The position numbers were made by a program, and so were the translations under genes. Of a stretch of DNA of 64,000 bases, positions 7,762 to 15,949 are shown piece by piece (within the stretch, counting starts at the first letter, position 1; each line of letters starts with the position of its first letter). Under the pieces are notes generated by a model. The model saw only the letters and a program-made list of their open reading frames with translations. It was not told the origin of the DNA and made no database searches. This DNA comes from VRUE01 sp963703235 (lineage in GTDB: Bacteria > Actinomycetota > Thermoleophilia > Solirubrobacterales > 70-9): assembly GCA_963703235.1 (NCBI GenBank), contig OY969802.1, forward strand, positions 2,046,001 to 2,110,000, written 5' to 3'.

Positions 7762-8370
7762 GTGAATGACCTCGCGAATCAGTCGCTGCTCTCCTTCGCC
7801 CGTGGCACACAGTTCGAGACCGTCCTCGCCGACCCGCCTTGGCGATTCCAGAACCGGACCGGAAAGATGGCCCCCGAGCACGTAAGGCTGGCTCGCTACA
7901 GGACGATGGACTTCGACGAGATCGGCGCCTTGCCGGTCGGCGACGCCGTGGGCGAGGCCGCCCATCTCTATCTCTGGGTTCCAAACGCCCTTCTGGCGGA
8001 GGGCCTTGAGGTGATGCGGGCGTGGGGTTTCACCTACAAGACGAACCTCGTCTGGTTCAAGGTCCGGAAGGACGGGGGCCCGGATGGGCGCGGGGTGGGG
8101 TTCTACTTCCGCAATGTCACCGAGCTGATCCTCTTCGGGGTCAAGGGATCGCGCCGAACGCTTGCACCGGGACGACGACAGGTCAATCTATTCGCCGAGC
8201 GGAAGCGGGAGCACTCGCGCAAGCCCGAGCAGCTCTACGAGATCATCGAGGAATGCTCCCCTGGTCCCTACCTGGAGCTGTTCGCTCGGCATCCAAGGCC
8301 GGGGTGGCATCAGTGGGGCGACGAGATAAGCACTCAGCCCTCGGAGCCGGTGACTGCGTCGGCATCCTGA
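7762..8370 (+). CDS. MT-A70 family DNA adenine N6-methyltransferase
   Basis: Modification enzyme of a probable type II restriction-modification pair. The DPPW catalytic motif (VLADPPWRFQN) is followed by an MT-A70 core: AAHLYLWVPNALLAEGLEVMRAWGFTYKTNLVWFK, then FRNVTELILFGVKG and EHSRKPEQLYEIIEECSPGPYLELFARHPRPGWHQWGDEI. From GTG 7762 it has 202 aa; an in-frame ATG at 7714 would overlap parB by 38 nt and add 16 residues. Its 3' end overlaps the 3' end of the winged-helix gene on the opposite strand by 37 nt. Target sequence unknown; adenine methylation is inferred from DPPW. Confidence 0.85.
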   Translation: MNDLANQSLLSFARGTQFETVLADPPWRFQNRTGKMAPEHVRLARYRTMDFDEIGALPVGDAVGEAAHLYLWVPNALLAEGLEVMRAWGFTYKTNLVWFKVRKDGGPDGRGVGFYFRNVTELILFGVKGSRRTLAPGRRQVNLFAERKREHSRKPEQLYEIIEECSPGPYLELFARHPRPGWHQWGDEISTQPSEPVTASAS

Positions 8371-8588
8371 ACCTGGCTTAGCCTGTATCGACCGCGGTCG
8401 ATCCTGGAAAAGAGGTCCTCGCCCTGTCCTTCCAGATGCTGGTAGAGGGCAGATCTGACGGAGTGAGGCAGGACCGGAAACCGTCTAATTTCGTTCAAAT
8501 CGGCGACGAGCTCGCCAATCGTGGCCCCCGCGGGCTTATGGCTGAGCGCTTCGCGAATGTCTGAGGGCAGGCTTCCTCGTCTGGGCAC
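8334..8588 (-). CDS. Small winged-helix (HARE-HTH-like) protein of the restriction-modification island
   Basis: An 84-aa protein: MPRRGSLPSDIREAL, then ATIGELVADLNEIRRFPVLPHSVRSALYQHLE and DLFSRIDRGRYRLS. The helix-helix-helix plus terminal beta-hairpin pattern (..F.RI.RGRYRL) resembles HARE-HTH/winged-helix domains often attached to or next to restriction enzymes. It lies 9 nt downstream of the BglII-like nuclease on the same strand, so the two probably form an operon, and it overlaps the methyltransferase tail to tail. It could be a transcriptional controller or a specificity/assembly factor. The fold assignment is from pattern only. Confidence 0.6.
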   Translation of the reverse strand: MPRRGSLPSDIREALSHKPAGATIGELVADLNEIRRFPVLPHSVRSALYQHLEGQGEDLFSRIDRGRYRLSQVQDADAVTGSEG

Positions 8589-8597
8589 AGCCAGATG

Positions 8598-9182
8598 CTA
8601 GGGCCCGACACGCTCCGGCTCGAGGCCGAGCGCAATGATCGGGGTAGCTCCCCCTCTGCCCAGGTCGAGCCGAGGCATCAGCTTCTCCCAGTGCGTCGAT
8701 CTGGCCCCAAACTTGTCGAGACCCCGGCCCCGAAGCTCCTCCTGGAGCCGCGGGCCTCGCGTAACGACGATCCCGATGGCAAGTCCCCGGGCTCTATGAA
8801 TCGCCTCGAAATTGATCAAGTCGCGATCGAAGAACTCGTCCTTGTTGTTCCACTCCAACTCGATCCCGATTCCAGGCAGCTCTTCGCGCGGCCCGCGCTT
8901 GAACAGATCGATTCTGTGCGTCCGGGCAATGGTCGTGACGCCAGCGAGGCGCGTTTCGAGCTCCAGGCTGGTCTCCACCCACCCCTCTCCTTGGAAGGCA
9001 TCGTCAAAATGGCGGCTGACCGGGCTCTTGCTGCCGCCGGCAGCTTCGATGTCGCCCCAACTGACCGCCCATCCACTCAGCGCTCGGACAAGGCTTGCGT
9101 GGTGGTCGGGGAAGGCGTTGACCAGCAGCTCCATGCCGTAGTTGATGTTGCGAACGGCGTATCCGTCTGGAATGGCGGGCAT
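8598..9182 (-). CDS. BglII-like type II restriction endonuclease
   Basis: A 194-aa protein. The central block contains D92 (THRIDLFKRG) and the GIELEWNNKDEFFDRDLINFEAIH series (E108, E110, K114), followed by a beta-strand GLAIGIVVTRG. This fits the PD-(D/E)XK BglII/BstYI nuclease fold. It sits beside an adenine methyltransferase and a small winged-helix gene, which supports a restriction role. The ATG at 9182 is divergent from tRNA-Ile. If active, it would cut a short palindrome of the GATC-core type, but its specificity cannot be read from the sequence. The main alternative is an orphan PD-(D/E)XK nuclease. Confidence 0.7.
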   Translation of the reverse strand: MPAIPDGYAVRNINYGMELLVNAFPDHHASLVRALSGWAVSWGDIEAAGGSKSPVSRHFDDAFQGEGWVETSLELETRLAGVTTIARTHRIDLFKRGPREELPGIGIELEWNNKDEFFDRDLINFEAIHRARGLAIGIVVTRGPRLQEELRGRGLDKFGARSTHWEKLMPRLDLGRGGATPIIALGLEPERVGP

Positions 9183-9255
9183 TAGGACCCTTATCTATCA
9201 AGAAGTCTGGTCTATGGCGCCGCTCGAGGGCCCAATTCTCGGGCTTTGGGGCCGC

Positions 9256-9261
9256 TATCAT
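9256..9261 (+). promoter_or_regulatory. -10 box (TATCAT) of tRNA-Ile
   Basis: TATCAT ends 11 nt before the first base of the tRNA, an appropriate spacing for a tRNA promoter. The -35 region is not recognisable. Confidence 0.4.
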
Positions 9262-9272
9262 CGCCTCGGCTC

Positions 9273-9346
<74 letters not shown>

Positions 9347-9394
9347 TTGCCACCAGGCCCCGGTTTGCCCGCAGGGCGAGGCGGATACCCGACC

Positions 9395-9400
9395 TATAAT
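9395..9400 (+). promoter_or_regulatory. -10 box (TATAAT) upstream of the bifunctional nuclease gene
   Basis: A perfect TATAAT lies 17 nt before GTG 9418. No good -35 element is seen at 16-18 nt spacing. Confidence 0.5.
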
Positions 9401-9417
9401 GGGCCGTCCACCTCGGA

Positions 9418-9921
9418 GTGGAGCGAACTTTGCAGCAGATGCAGATCTACGGGGTCAGCTTCGACATGGTCGGCAAGCAGCCGATCGTCTTGCTGAAGAC
9501 GGTTGACGGCAACCGCTTCCTGCCGATCTGGATCGGGCACCCGGAGGCGGCGGCGATTTTGATGAAGCTGCAGGGCGCCTCGACGCCGCGGCCGATGACG
9601 CACGACCTGCTCTCCGACGTGCTCGACCAGCTCGACGCCAAGTGCGAGCGCGTCTCCGTCACCGAACTGCGGGACAACACCTTCTACGCCTCGATCACCG
9701 TCTCGATCGACGGCTCGGAGATGGAGATCGACTCGCGCCCCTCCGACGCGCTGGCCCTCGCGGTGCGGGTCTCGGCGCCGATCTTCGCGGCTGAGGAGGT
9801 GATCGAGGAGTCGGCGATCGAGTTCGAGCACGAGGTCGAGGACACCGAGGAGGTCGTCGACAAGTTCAAGGAGTTCCTCGACGAGGTCTCGCCCGAGGAC
9901 TTCGCCCAAGGAGATTCTTAG
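9418..9921 (+). CDS. Bifunctional nuclease family protein (BFN/DUF151)
   Basis: A 167-aa protein. The DUF151/BFN domain covers about residues 8-125: IYGVSFDMVGKQPIVLLKTVDG, then RFLPIWIGHPEAAAI, RPMTHDLLSDVL and STRPSD-type IDSRPSDALALAVRVSAPIFAAEEV. The C-terminus is acidic and helical (EVEDTEEVVDKFKEFLDEV). Plant homologues have DNase/RNase activity; the bacterial role is unclear. The start is GTG 9418; ATG 9439 is an alternative that still keeps the domain. The stop overlaps the end of ddl tail to tail by 4 nt. Confidence 0.88.
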   Translation: MERTLQQMQIYGVSFDMVGKQPIVLLKTVDGNRFLPIWIGHPEAAAILMKLQGASTPRPMTHDLLSDVLDQLDAKCERVSVTELRDNTFYASITVSIDGSEMEIDSRPSDALALAVRVSAPIFAAEEVIEESAIEFEHEVEDTEEVVDKFKEFLDEVSPEDFAQGDS

Positions 9922-10850
9922 GCTGCAGCCGGCTTCAGCGCCAGGTCGAGGATCCGCTCGACCAGCTGCTCGAAGGACATCCCGGCGGCCTCGGCGGCCT
10001 GGGGGAGGAGGCTGGTGTCGGTGAGGCCGGGAATCGCGTTGACCTCGAGCACCTGCGGGCCGTCCGCGGCGAGGATCAGGTCGACGCGGGAGAAGCCGGC
10101 GCAGCCGAGTGCCCCGTAGGCGGCCAGCGCGGTGACGGTGACGGCCTCTGTCTCCTCCTCGCTCAGCTCGGCCGGGCAGGCGAACTCGGTACAGCCGATC
10201 TCGTAGCGTGCCTCGAAGTCGTAGCGGTCGCCGTCGCCGGGGATCGCCTCGACCACCGGCAGCGGCTCGGAGCCGAGCACGCTGACCGCAAGCTCGCGCC
10301 CCTCGACGAAGCGCTCCAGCAGGACGCGGTCGTCGTAGCTGAAGGCCGAGACGAGCGCCTCCGGCACCTCGAACCAGCTCGCCGCGAACTTGACGCCGAG
10401 GGCCGAGCCGCCGCGGCTCGGCTTGACGACGAGCGGAAAGCCGAGCCGCTCCTCGAGGGCGCTGAGCGCGTCGGCGGCGCCGAGCTCGCGGAAGGCGGTC
10501 TCGTTGAAGGCGAACCAGTCCGGGGTGGGAACGCCCGCCTCCCGCAGCTCCTGCTTGGCGAGGACCTTGTCCATGCAGCGCCCACAGGCGGCGACGCCGG
10601 GACCGGTGAAGGGGATGCCGAGGATCTCCAGCAGCTCCTGCGCGGTCCCGTCCTCGCCGCCGGGGCCGTGCATTGCGACGAAGGCGACGTCGGGCTCGGC
10701 CGCGGTCAGCCGCTTGACCAGGTCGACGTCGGCGTCGATCGGCAACGGCTCGTGGCCGAGCCGTTCCAGCGCGTCCTCGACCCGCGCCCCCGAGCGCAGC
10801 GACACCCCGCGCTCCAGCGAGCGGCCGCCCTTGAGCACGGCGACTTTCAT
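9918..10850 (-). CDS. ddl: D-alanine--D-alanine ligase
   Basis: An ATP-grasp enzyme that joins two D-Ala for peptidoglycan precursor synthesis. The 310-aa protein has an N-terminal Rossmann-like MKVAVLKGGRSLERGVSLRSG (in place of the usual GG.S.E.E.S), MHGPGGEDGTAQELLEILGIPFTG, VVKPSRGGSALGV (ATP loop), and metal ligands in GFSRVDLILAADGPQVLEVNAIPGLTDTSLLPQAA. It follows the aminotransferase gene with a 4-nt overlap (10847-10850), so the two are probably co-transcribed. Confidence 0.93.
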   Translation of the reverse strand: MKVAVLKGGRSLERGVSLRSGARVEDALERLGHEPLPIDADVDLVKRLTAAEPDVAFVAMHGPGGEDGTAQELLEILGIPFTGPGVAACGRCMDKVLAKQELREAGVPTPDWFAFNETAFRELGAADALSALEERLGFPLVVKPSRGGSALGVKFAASWFEVPEALVSAFSYDDRVLLERFVEGRELAVSVLGSEPLPVVEAIPGDGDRYDFEARYEIGCTEFACPAELSEEETEAVTVTALAAYGALGCAGFSRVDLILAADGPQVLEVNAIPGLTDTSLLPQAAEAAGMSFEQLVERILDLALKPAAA

Positions 10851-12247
10851 CCGGCACCCTCCTTGCGGAACGGCAGGACATTCGTGGATGAGGACTTGGC
10901 TTCACCTGATTCCGGCATGTCCTCTGCTTCGCGTCCGGGCATGCCGGGCGAGTCCTCAGCCAGCTCGCGTTCGCCGGTCAGCGCTCCGTACAGCTCGACC
11001 TGCTCGGCGACGGCGTTGCCGATGCGGCGGATCCCCTCGCGGATCTCGTCGCTGCCGACGCCGGAGAAGTTGAGCCGCATCGAGCTGCGGCCTCTGCCCT
11101 CCTCGGCGTAGGCGGCCTGACCGGGGACAAAGGCGACGTCCTCACGCAGCGCCTTGGCCAGCAGGTCGCCGGTGTCGATGTAGTCGGGCAGGGTCGCCCA
11201 GATGAAGAGGCCTCCTTCCGGCTCGGTCCAGCTCGCCTGCGCCGGGAAGTGCTCGCGCAGCGACTCGACCATCGCGTCGCGGCGTCCGCGGTAGATCTCG
11301 ACCAGGCTCTCGACGTACTCGCGCCAGCGTCCTTCGGCGAAGTACTCGCGGACGAAGTACTGGGTGAGGGTGGAGGTGCAGAGGTCGGACGCCTGCTTGC
11401 CGAGGACGATCTTCTCCATCACCGGCGGCGGCGCGACCGCCCAGCCGAGGCGGATCCCGGGCGAGAGGATCTTCGAGAAGGTCCCCACGTAGATGACGAA
11501 GTCGCCGCCGTCGAGCTGGTACAGCGGCGGCAGCGGCTCGCCGCCGAAGCGCAGCAGCCCGTACGGGTTGTCCTCGACGACCAGCAGCTCGCGCTGCCGC
11601 GCCAGCTCGACCAGACGCCGCCGACGCTCCAGCGAGAGCGTCACCCCGGCCGGATTCTGGAAGCTGGGGACCGAGTAGACGAATTTGGGCCGTCGCCCCT
11701 CGCCGTCGAGTCGCGCCAGGACCGCTTCCAGCTCCTCGATTCGCATCCCCTCGTCGTCGCACTCGATCTGGATGACCTCGGCCTGGTAGCTGCAGAAGAC
11801 CGGCACCGCTCCGGGATAGGTCGGCGCCTCGCAGACGACCACGTCGCCGGGGTCGACCAGGGTCTTGCAGATCAGGTCGATCGCCTGCTGGCCGCCGGTG
11901 GTGACGATCACGTCGTCGGGGTCGGGCAGCATCCCCTCGGCGCCCATCACCTGGAGGATGCAGTCGACGGTCTCCGCGAAGCCCTCGGTCGGCCCGTACT
12001 GGAGCGCCTCGGCAGCGGACTCCTGGGCGATCCGGGTCATCTGGGCGGCGAAGGTGCCGGCCGGGAAGGTCGAGGTGTCGGGAAGCCCGCCTGCCAGCGA
12101 GATCACCTCGGGCCGCGCGGTGATCGCCATCAGGTCCCGCATCGCCGAGGACCTCATCACCGCCGTCCGCTCCGCGAACAGGCCCGCGTAGCGCTCGAGG
12201 TCGCGAGTGCGCGTGTGCGCGCGGCGCCGATGGGGGGGCTCGACCAT
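10847..12247 (-). CDS. PLP-dependent class I/II aminotransferase (2-aminoadipate/LysN or MocR-core type)
   Basis: A 466-aa fold-type I aminotransferase: VISLAGGLPDTSTFP, ALQYGPTEGFAE, VTTGGQQAIDLICKTLVDPGD, FQNPAGVTLS, VVEDNPYGLLRFGG, and the Schiff-base lysine K259 in YVGTFSKILSPGIRLGW. This resembles the aminotransferase core of MocR regulators and LysN-type 2-aminoadipate aminotransferases, without an HTH domain. The last 45 residues are an acidic, low-complexity extension not typical of the family. The start at ATG 12247 gives an Arg-rich N-terminus; a later start is possible. Substrate not inferable; overlaps ddl. Confidence 0.85.
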   Translation of the reverse strand: MVEPPHRRRAHTRTRDLERYAGLFAERTAVMRSSAMRDLMAITARPEVISLAGGLPDTSTFPAGTFAAQMTRIAQESAAEALQYGPTEGFAETVDCILQVMGAEGMLPDPDDVIVTTGGQQAIDLICKTLVDPGDVVVCEAPTYPGAVPVFCSYQAEVIQIECDDEGMRIEELEAVLARLDGEGRRPKFVYSVPSFQNPAGVTLSLERRRRLVELARQRELLVVEDNPYGLLRFGGEPLPPLYQLDGGDFVIYVGTFSKILSPGIRLGWAVAPPPVMEKIVLGKQASDLCTSTLTQYFVREYFAEGRWREYVESLVEIYRGRRDAMVESLREHFPAQASWTEPEGGLFIWATLPDYIDTGDLLAKALREDVAFVPGQAAYAEEGRGRSSMRLNFSGVGSDEIREGIRRIGNAVAEQVELYGALTGERELAEDSPGMPGREAEDMPESGEAKSSSTNVLPFRKEGAG

Positions 12248-12300
12248 CGGGATAGTGTGGCGAATCCACGCCGGCCGGCCCGGGCGGTTAGGTTTTCCGC

Positions 12301-12735
12301 ATGGGATCTCTCTGGGACGTCTGCCTCGTGCTCGGCATCGGGGTCGCGATCGGGATGCTGGCCGGAACCACCGGCACGCACGGCTCGGCGCGGGGGCGGA
12401 TGACGCTGCTGGCCGGCGCGATTGGCCTCGTCGCCGGCTTCCTCCTGGCGGGTCCGGCCGATCTCGACGCCCCGGTCTCGGCGCTCGCTTGTCTGGTCGG
12501 CGCCCTCGCCGCCTGCGTCGTCGTCAGCGACGTCGTCGCCGGCGCCGGGCGCAGGGAGGGAAGCGGCTCGGGAGCGCTCGGCTTCCTCGTCTCACTCGGC
12601 GCCCTCGTCGTCGTCGCGATCGCGATCCTGCTCTCGCCGGTCGTCCTGCTGGTGCTCGCGGCGCTGGTCTGGACGGGCATCTCCCGCCACCGCCGGGCCC
12701 AGCGCAAGCACGCCGGCCTGCGCGTCCTGCGCTGA
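12301..12735 (+). CDS. Small polytopic membrane protein of unknown function
   Basis: A 144-aa hydrophobic protein with about four predicted membrane segments (residues 5-22, 33-52, 58-80, 95-122) and a basic C-terminus (RHRRAQRKHAGLRVLR) that should face the cytoplasm. I do not recognise a family. It is divergent from the aminotransferase gene and 31 nt upstream of the phosphatase-superfamily gene on the same strand. A -10-like TAGGTT lies just before the ATG, consistent with a leaderless start. Confidence 0.6.
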   Translation: MGSLWDVCLVLGIGVAIGMLAGTTGTHGSARGRMTLLAGAIGLVAGFLLAGPADLDAPVSALACLVGALAACVVVSDVVAGAGRREGSGSGALGFLVSLGALVVVAIAILLSPVVLLVLAALVWTGISRHRRAQRKHAGLRVLR

Positions 12736-12766
12736 GCTGCCGCCCGAGCATCATCATTCGCTGCCG

Positions 12767-14290
12767 ATGGCGGCGAAGAAACTGGTCCTGACCTACGTCG
12801 ACTCGCTGCGCACCGACATGCTCGAGCGCGCCGTCGCCGAGGACCGCGCGCCGACCTTCGCGGCGCTGCTGGAACGCGGCGTCCTCGTCCCCGACTGCGT
12901 TTCCAGCTTCCCTTCCGTGACCCCGGTCGCCTGCGCCGAGATGGTCACCGGCGTCGCCGCCGACGGTCACTGGATCAGCGGCATGAATTGGTACCACCGG
13001 CTCGAGCGGCGCTACGTCGAGTACGGGTCCTCGCTCGACGCGACCCGTGCCGTCGGCGTCTTCCGCGCCCTCTACGACCTCGTCTACAACATGAACCTCG
13101 CCCACCTCAACCCGGAGGCGGCGACCCTCTTCGAGCGCCTCGACGACGCCGACGTCCGCACCGCCTGCACGCCGTTCCTCATCTACAGGGGACGGCACCG
13201 GCACCAGGTGACGTTGGAGGGGCTGGTGCGGCGGGCCGTCGACACCACCCGCCTCAAGTTCCGCCATCACACCTGGGGCCCGGGCGAGCTCTTCTACGGC
13301 GACCTCTACGCCAGCCGCGAGGTCCCCTGTCGCTCGACCTCGATCCCCGGCAGCCGCGACGGCTACTCGGCCTGCTGCGCCGCCGAGTTGGCGAAGGAGG
13401 ACGGCTACGACTTCCTCCTCTTCTCGCTGCCGGACAACGACAGCTACTCGCACCGCTACGGGCCGGAGGCCAGCGTCGAGTCGATCGCCAAGGCCGACCA
13501 CTGCTTCGCGAAGCTGGTCGAGGCGGGCGGCGGCCTGGATGCCTTCCTCGACGAGCACGCTGTGATCCTGCTCGCGGACCACGCGCAGACGGACGTCGAA
13601 CGAGGCCTGCCGCTGGCCGAGCTGCTGGCGCAGGAGTGGGCGGTGCTGCGCCCCTCCGACGATCGTCCCGAGCGCGCTCAGCTCGCCGTCAGCCCCACCG
13701 GCCGAGCGGCGCACGTGTATCTGCTGCCGGGCGATGGGCCCCGCGCGGCGCATCGAGACGTCGCCCAGCACCTGGCCGAGACCGAAGGGATCGACCTCGT
13801 CTGCTGGTTGGAGGATCCGGGTGGGGAGCCGCTGCTGCGGGAGGGGGTGGGGACGGCAGCGGGGCAGAGCCCGATGGCGGTGGTCGAGCGGCAGGGCCGG
13901 AGGTTGCGCTTCCGGCCGGGGGAATCGGCAGTCGACCTGCGCGGCGCGAACTGGGACCTGGAGGGCGACGAGGAGGCGCTGGAGCTGACCGTCGAAAACG
14001 GGCGGCTCCGCAGTGAGGATTACCCCGATCCTCTCGCTCGCGTCTACGCGGCGTTGACCGCTCCCAACGCCGGCGACCTCATCGTCTCGCTCGCCTCCGG
14101 CTACGAGGCGGTCGACTGGGGCGGCGTCAGCCACGCCGGAGGCGGCAGCCACGGCTCCTTGCAGCACGGCGACTCGCTCGGCCCGCTGCTCTTCGTCGGC
14201 TGCGGGCCGGGCGCTGCCGACGAGCGCTCACAGTGGGCGCTACGGGATGTCGCGGGCGTCGTCTTGGAACACTTCGAAATCGAGCGATGA
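12767..14290 (+). CDS. Alkaline-phosphatase-superfamily phosphodiesterase/nucleotide pyrophosphatase-like protein
   Basis: A 507-aa metal-dependent hydrolase. The first metal aspartate and nucleophile region are at the N-terminus (LVLTYVDSLRTDML..., with SSFPSVTPVACAEMVTG holding the likely Thr/Ser nucleophile). Later ligands are in FSLPDNDSYSHRYGPEAS and ILLADHAQTDV, and a late H in SHAGGGSHGSL. This order matches the type I phosphodiesterase family. No signal peptide is seen, so it should be cytoplasmic. The frame is open further upstream, but ATG 12767 begins the conserved strand directly. Its TGA overlaps the ATG of the next gene, so translation is coupled. Substrate unknown. Confidence 0.8.
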   Translation: MAAKKLVLTYVDSLRTDMLERAVAEDRAPTFAALLERGVLVPDCVSSFPSVTPVACAEMVTGVAADGHWISGMNWYHRLERRYVEYGSSLDATRAVGVFRALYDLVYNMNLAHLNPEAATLFERLDDADVRTACTPFLIYRGRHRHQVTLEGLVRRAVDTTRLKFRHHTWGPGELFYGDLYASREVPCRSTSIPGSRDGYSACCAAELAKEDGYDFLLFSLPDNDSYSHRYGPEASVESIAKADHCFAKLVEAGGGLDAFLDEHAVILLADHAQTDVERGLPLAELLAQEWAVLRPSDDRPERAQLAVSPTGRAAHVYLLPGDGPRAAHRDVAQHLAETEGIDLVCWLEDPGGEPLLREGVGTAAGQSPMAVVERQGRRLRFRPGESAVDLRGANWDLEGDEEALELTVENGRLRSEDYPDPLARVYAALTAPNAGDLIVSLASGYEAVDWGGVSHAGGGSHGSLQHGDSLGPLLFVGCGPGAADERSQWALRDVAGVVLEHFEIER

Positions 14291-15942
14291 GCAGGAGAGC
14301 TGCGGCAGGAGCCGTCCTGTTCGTCCTCGCGATGACGCTGCCGCCGGGTTCCGCGAGCGCCGAGTCGCCGCACGTTCCAGCTGCGGAAGCGATTCGGATT
14401 GCCGAGCGCGATGCCAAGGTCGTCGAGCAGCGCCAGGCCCGCGGCGAGCTGAGCCAAGCGGCCAACCTGGTGGACGGCGCCTGGGAGGTCGGGTTCTTCG
14501 CCGACGGGGAGCAGGTCGCGGTGGTGCTCGTCGACCCGGAAATGGGGATCGTGCGGGAGTCGTGGACCGGCTACCAGGTGGCCTGGAAGATGGCGCGGGG
14601 GTATCCGGGCGCCTTCGGGCACAAGCTCAACGCGCCCTACGTCTTCCTGCCGCTCTGCGCCCTCTTCCTGATCGGGCTGGTGGACTGGCGCCGCCCCTGG
14701 CGAGTCGCCAACCTCGACCTGCTCGTCCTGCTCGGCTTCGGCGTCTCCAACTTCTTCTTCAACCGGGCCGAGATCGGCGTCTCGGTTCCGCTCCAGTATC
14801 CGGTCCTGCTCTACCTGTTCGGCCGCTGCCTCTGGATCGGGCTGCGGGGGCGCGGCGAGGGGCTGCGCCCGGTCTGGCCGGCGACCTGGCTGCTGATCGC
14901 CGCCCTCTTCCTGGTCGGCTTCCGGGTCGGCCTCAACGTCGCCGACTCGGGCGCGATCGACGTCGGCTACGCGGGCGTCGTCGGCGCCGACCGGATAACC
15001 CACGGCGAACCGCTCTACGGCAACTTCCCCGACGACGTCGCCCAGGGCGACACCTACGGGCCGGTCAACTACCTCGCCTACGTCCCCTCGGAGGCGATCT
15101 GGCCTTGGCAGGGCAGCTGGGACGACCTGCCGGCAGCCCACGGCGCCGCCGTCTTCTTCGACCTCGCCACCTTCGCCCTGCTGATCCTGCTCGGCCTCCG
15201 CATCCGGCCCGGACCGACCGGCCGCAGGCTCGCCGCGATCCTGGCATTCGGCTGGGCGGCCTACCCCTACACCGCCTACGTCCTCGAGTCGAACTCGAAT
15301 GACTCGCTGGTTGCACTGCTCTTGGTCGCGACGCTCCTGGTTGCAGCCCGCCCGGTTGCACGTGGCGCGCTGCTGGCTCTCGCGACGCTGACCAAGTTCG
15401 CACCCATCGTTCTTGCACCGATGCTCGCGACCTTCACTCCCGCGGGTGGCGCGGTGGCGGGGGTCCCCCATAGCGCAGGGCGCCGAAGGCGTCCGAGCAC
15501 ATGGGGGAGAGCCGCCGCGACAGGACCCGCGGCCCTGTTCGTGGTGTCCTTCGTGATCGCGATGACCGCGCTGTTGTTGTGGCCAGCGCTCGATCCCGGG
15601 TTGGGGACCGTCTGGGATCGCACGATCGGCTACCAGGCCGACCGCGACTCGCCGTTCAGCATCTGGGGACAGGTGCCGAGCCTGGAGCCCCTGCGGATCG
15701 CGATCTTCACCGCCGTCGGAGCGCTGGCGATCGGCCTCGCCTTCTGGCCGAAGCAGAAGAGCCCCACCCAGGTCGCGGCGCTGGGCGCCGCCCTGCTGAT
15801 CGGCCTGCAGCTGACCGCCCAGCACTGGTTCTACCTCTACATCGTCTGGTTCTACCCGCTGCTTCTGGTCGCCATCTTGGACATTCACATGGACAATGAT
15901 TCGGACAAATTACGGCCCGAAATCACTCAAATGCCTCTATAA
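14287..15942 (+). CDS. Polytopic membrane protein, GT87/mannosyltransferase-like
   Basis: A 551-aa protein. A signal-like segment (residues 1-27) is followed by a PepSY-like soluble stretch (IRIAERDAKVVEQ...EMGIVRESWTG) and about ten membrane segments. Between these lies YGNFPDDVAQGDTYGPVNYLAYVPSEAIWPW, a loop with acidic residues seen in GT-C/GT87-type transferases, followed by ESNSNDSLVALLLV. Residues about 385-416 (AGGAVAGVPHSAGRRRRPSTWGR...) are a low-complexity insertion encoded by palindromic element G. The last 18 residues (MDNDSDKLRPEITQMPL) are polar, AT-richer and coincide with the promoter of the Fic gene, so the native C-terminus may have been replaced. The transferase role is inferred. 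Confidence 0.65.
   Translation: MSRRAAAGAVLFVLAMTLPPGSASAESPHVPAAEAIRIAERDAKVVEQRQARGELSQAANLVDGAWEVGFFADGEQVAVVLVDPEMGIVRESWTGYQVAWKMARGYPGAFGHKLNAPYVFLPLCALFLIGLVDWRRPWRVANLDLLVLLGFGVSNFFFNRAEIGVSVPLQYPVLLYLFGRCLWIGLRGRGEGLRPVWPATWLLIAALFLVGFRVGLNVADSGAIDVGYAGVVGADRITHGEPLYGNFPDDVAQGDTYGPVNYLAYVPSEAIWPWQGSWDDLPAAHGAAVFFDLATFALLILLGLRIRPGPTGRRLAAILAFGWAAYPYTAYVLESNSNDSLVALLLVATLLVAARPVARGALLALATLTKFAPIVLAPMLATFTPAGGAVAGVPHSAGRRRRPSTWGRAAATGPAALFVVSFVIAMTALLLWPALDPGLGTVWDRTIGYQADRDSPFSIWGQVPSLEPLRIAIFTAVGALAIGLAFWPKQKSPTQVAALGAALLIGLQLTAQHWFYLYIVWFYPLLLVAILDIHMDNDSDKLRPEITQMPL
15439..15533 (+). repeat. Palindromic element G, in frame inside the GT87-like gene
   Basis: Arms 15439-15471 and 15501-15533 pair imperfectly. 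The strong parts are CCGCGGGT/ACCCGCGG at the outer ends and TCCCCCAT/ATGGGGGA next to the loop. The 29-nt loop itself folds into GGGCGCC-GAA-GGCGTCC. Counted from 15440 to 15532 the insert is 93 nt, a multiple of three, and adds an Arg/Ala/Gly-rich loop to the protein between two membrane segments. It resembles in concept the Rickettsia palindromic elements that persist inside genes. Confidence 0.6.
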
Positions 15943-15943
15943 T
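15938..15943 (+). promoter_or_regulatory. -10 box (TATAAT) for leaderless Fic mRNA
   Basis: A perfect TATAAT is followed by six nucleotides and then GTG 15950. The spacing puts the transcription start on the start codon, and no Shine-Dalgarno sequence is present. This promoter decides the start of the Fic gene, against an in-frame ATG at 15896 located upstream of the promoter. Confidence 0.65.
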
Positions 15944-15949
15944 GGGCTT

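Noticed and set aside
14101..15888. 595-codon frame antisense to the GT87-like gene
   Set aside because: No recognisable domain and composition typical of reverse-strand frames; the plus-strand gene has membrane segments and overlaps its neighbour correctly.
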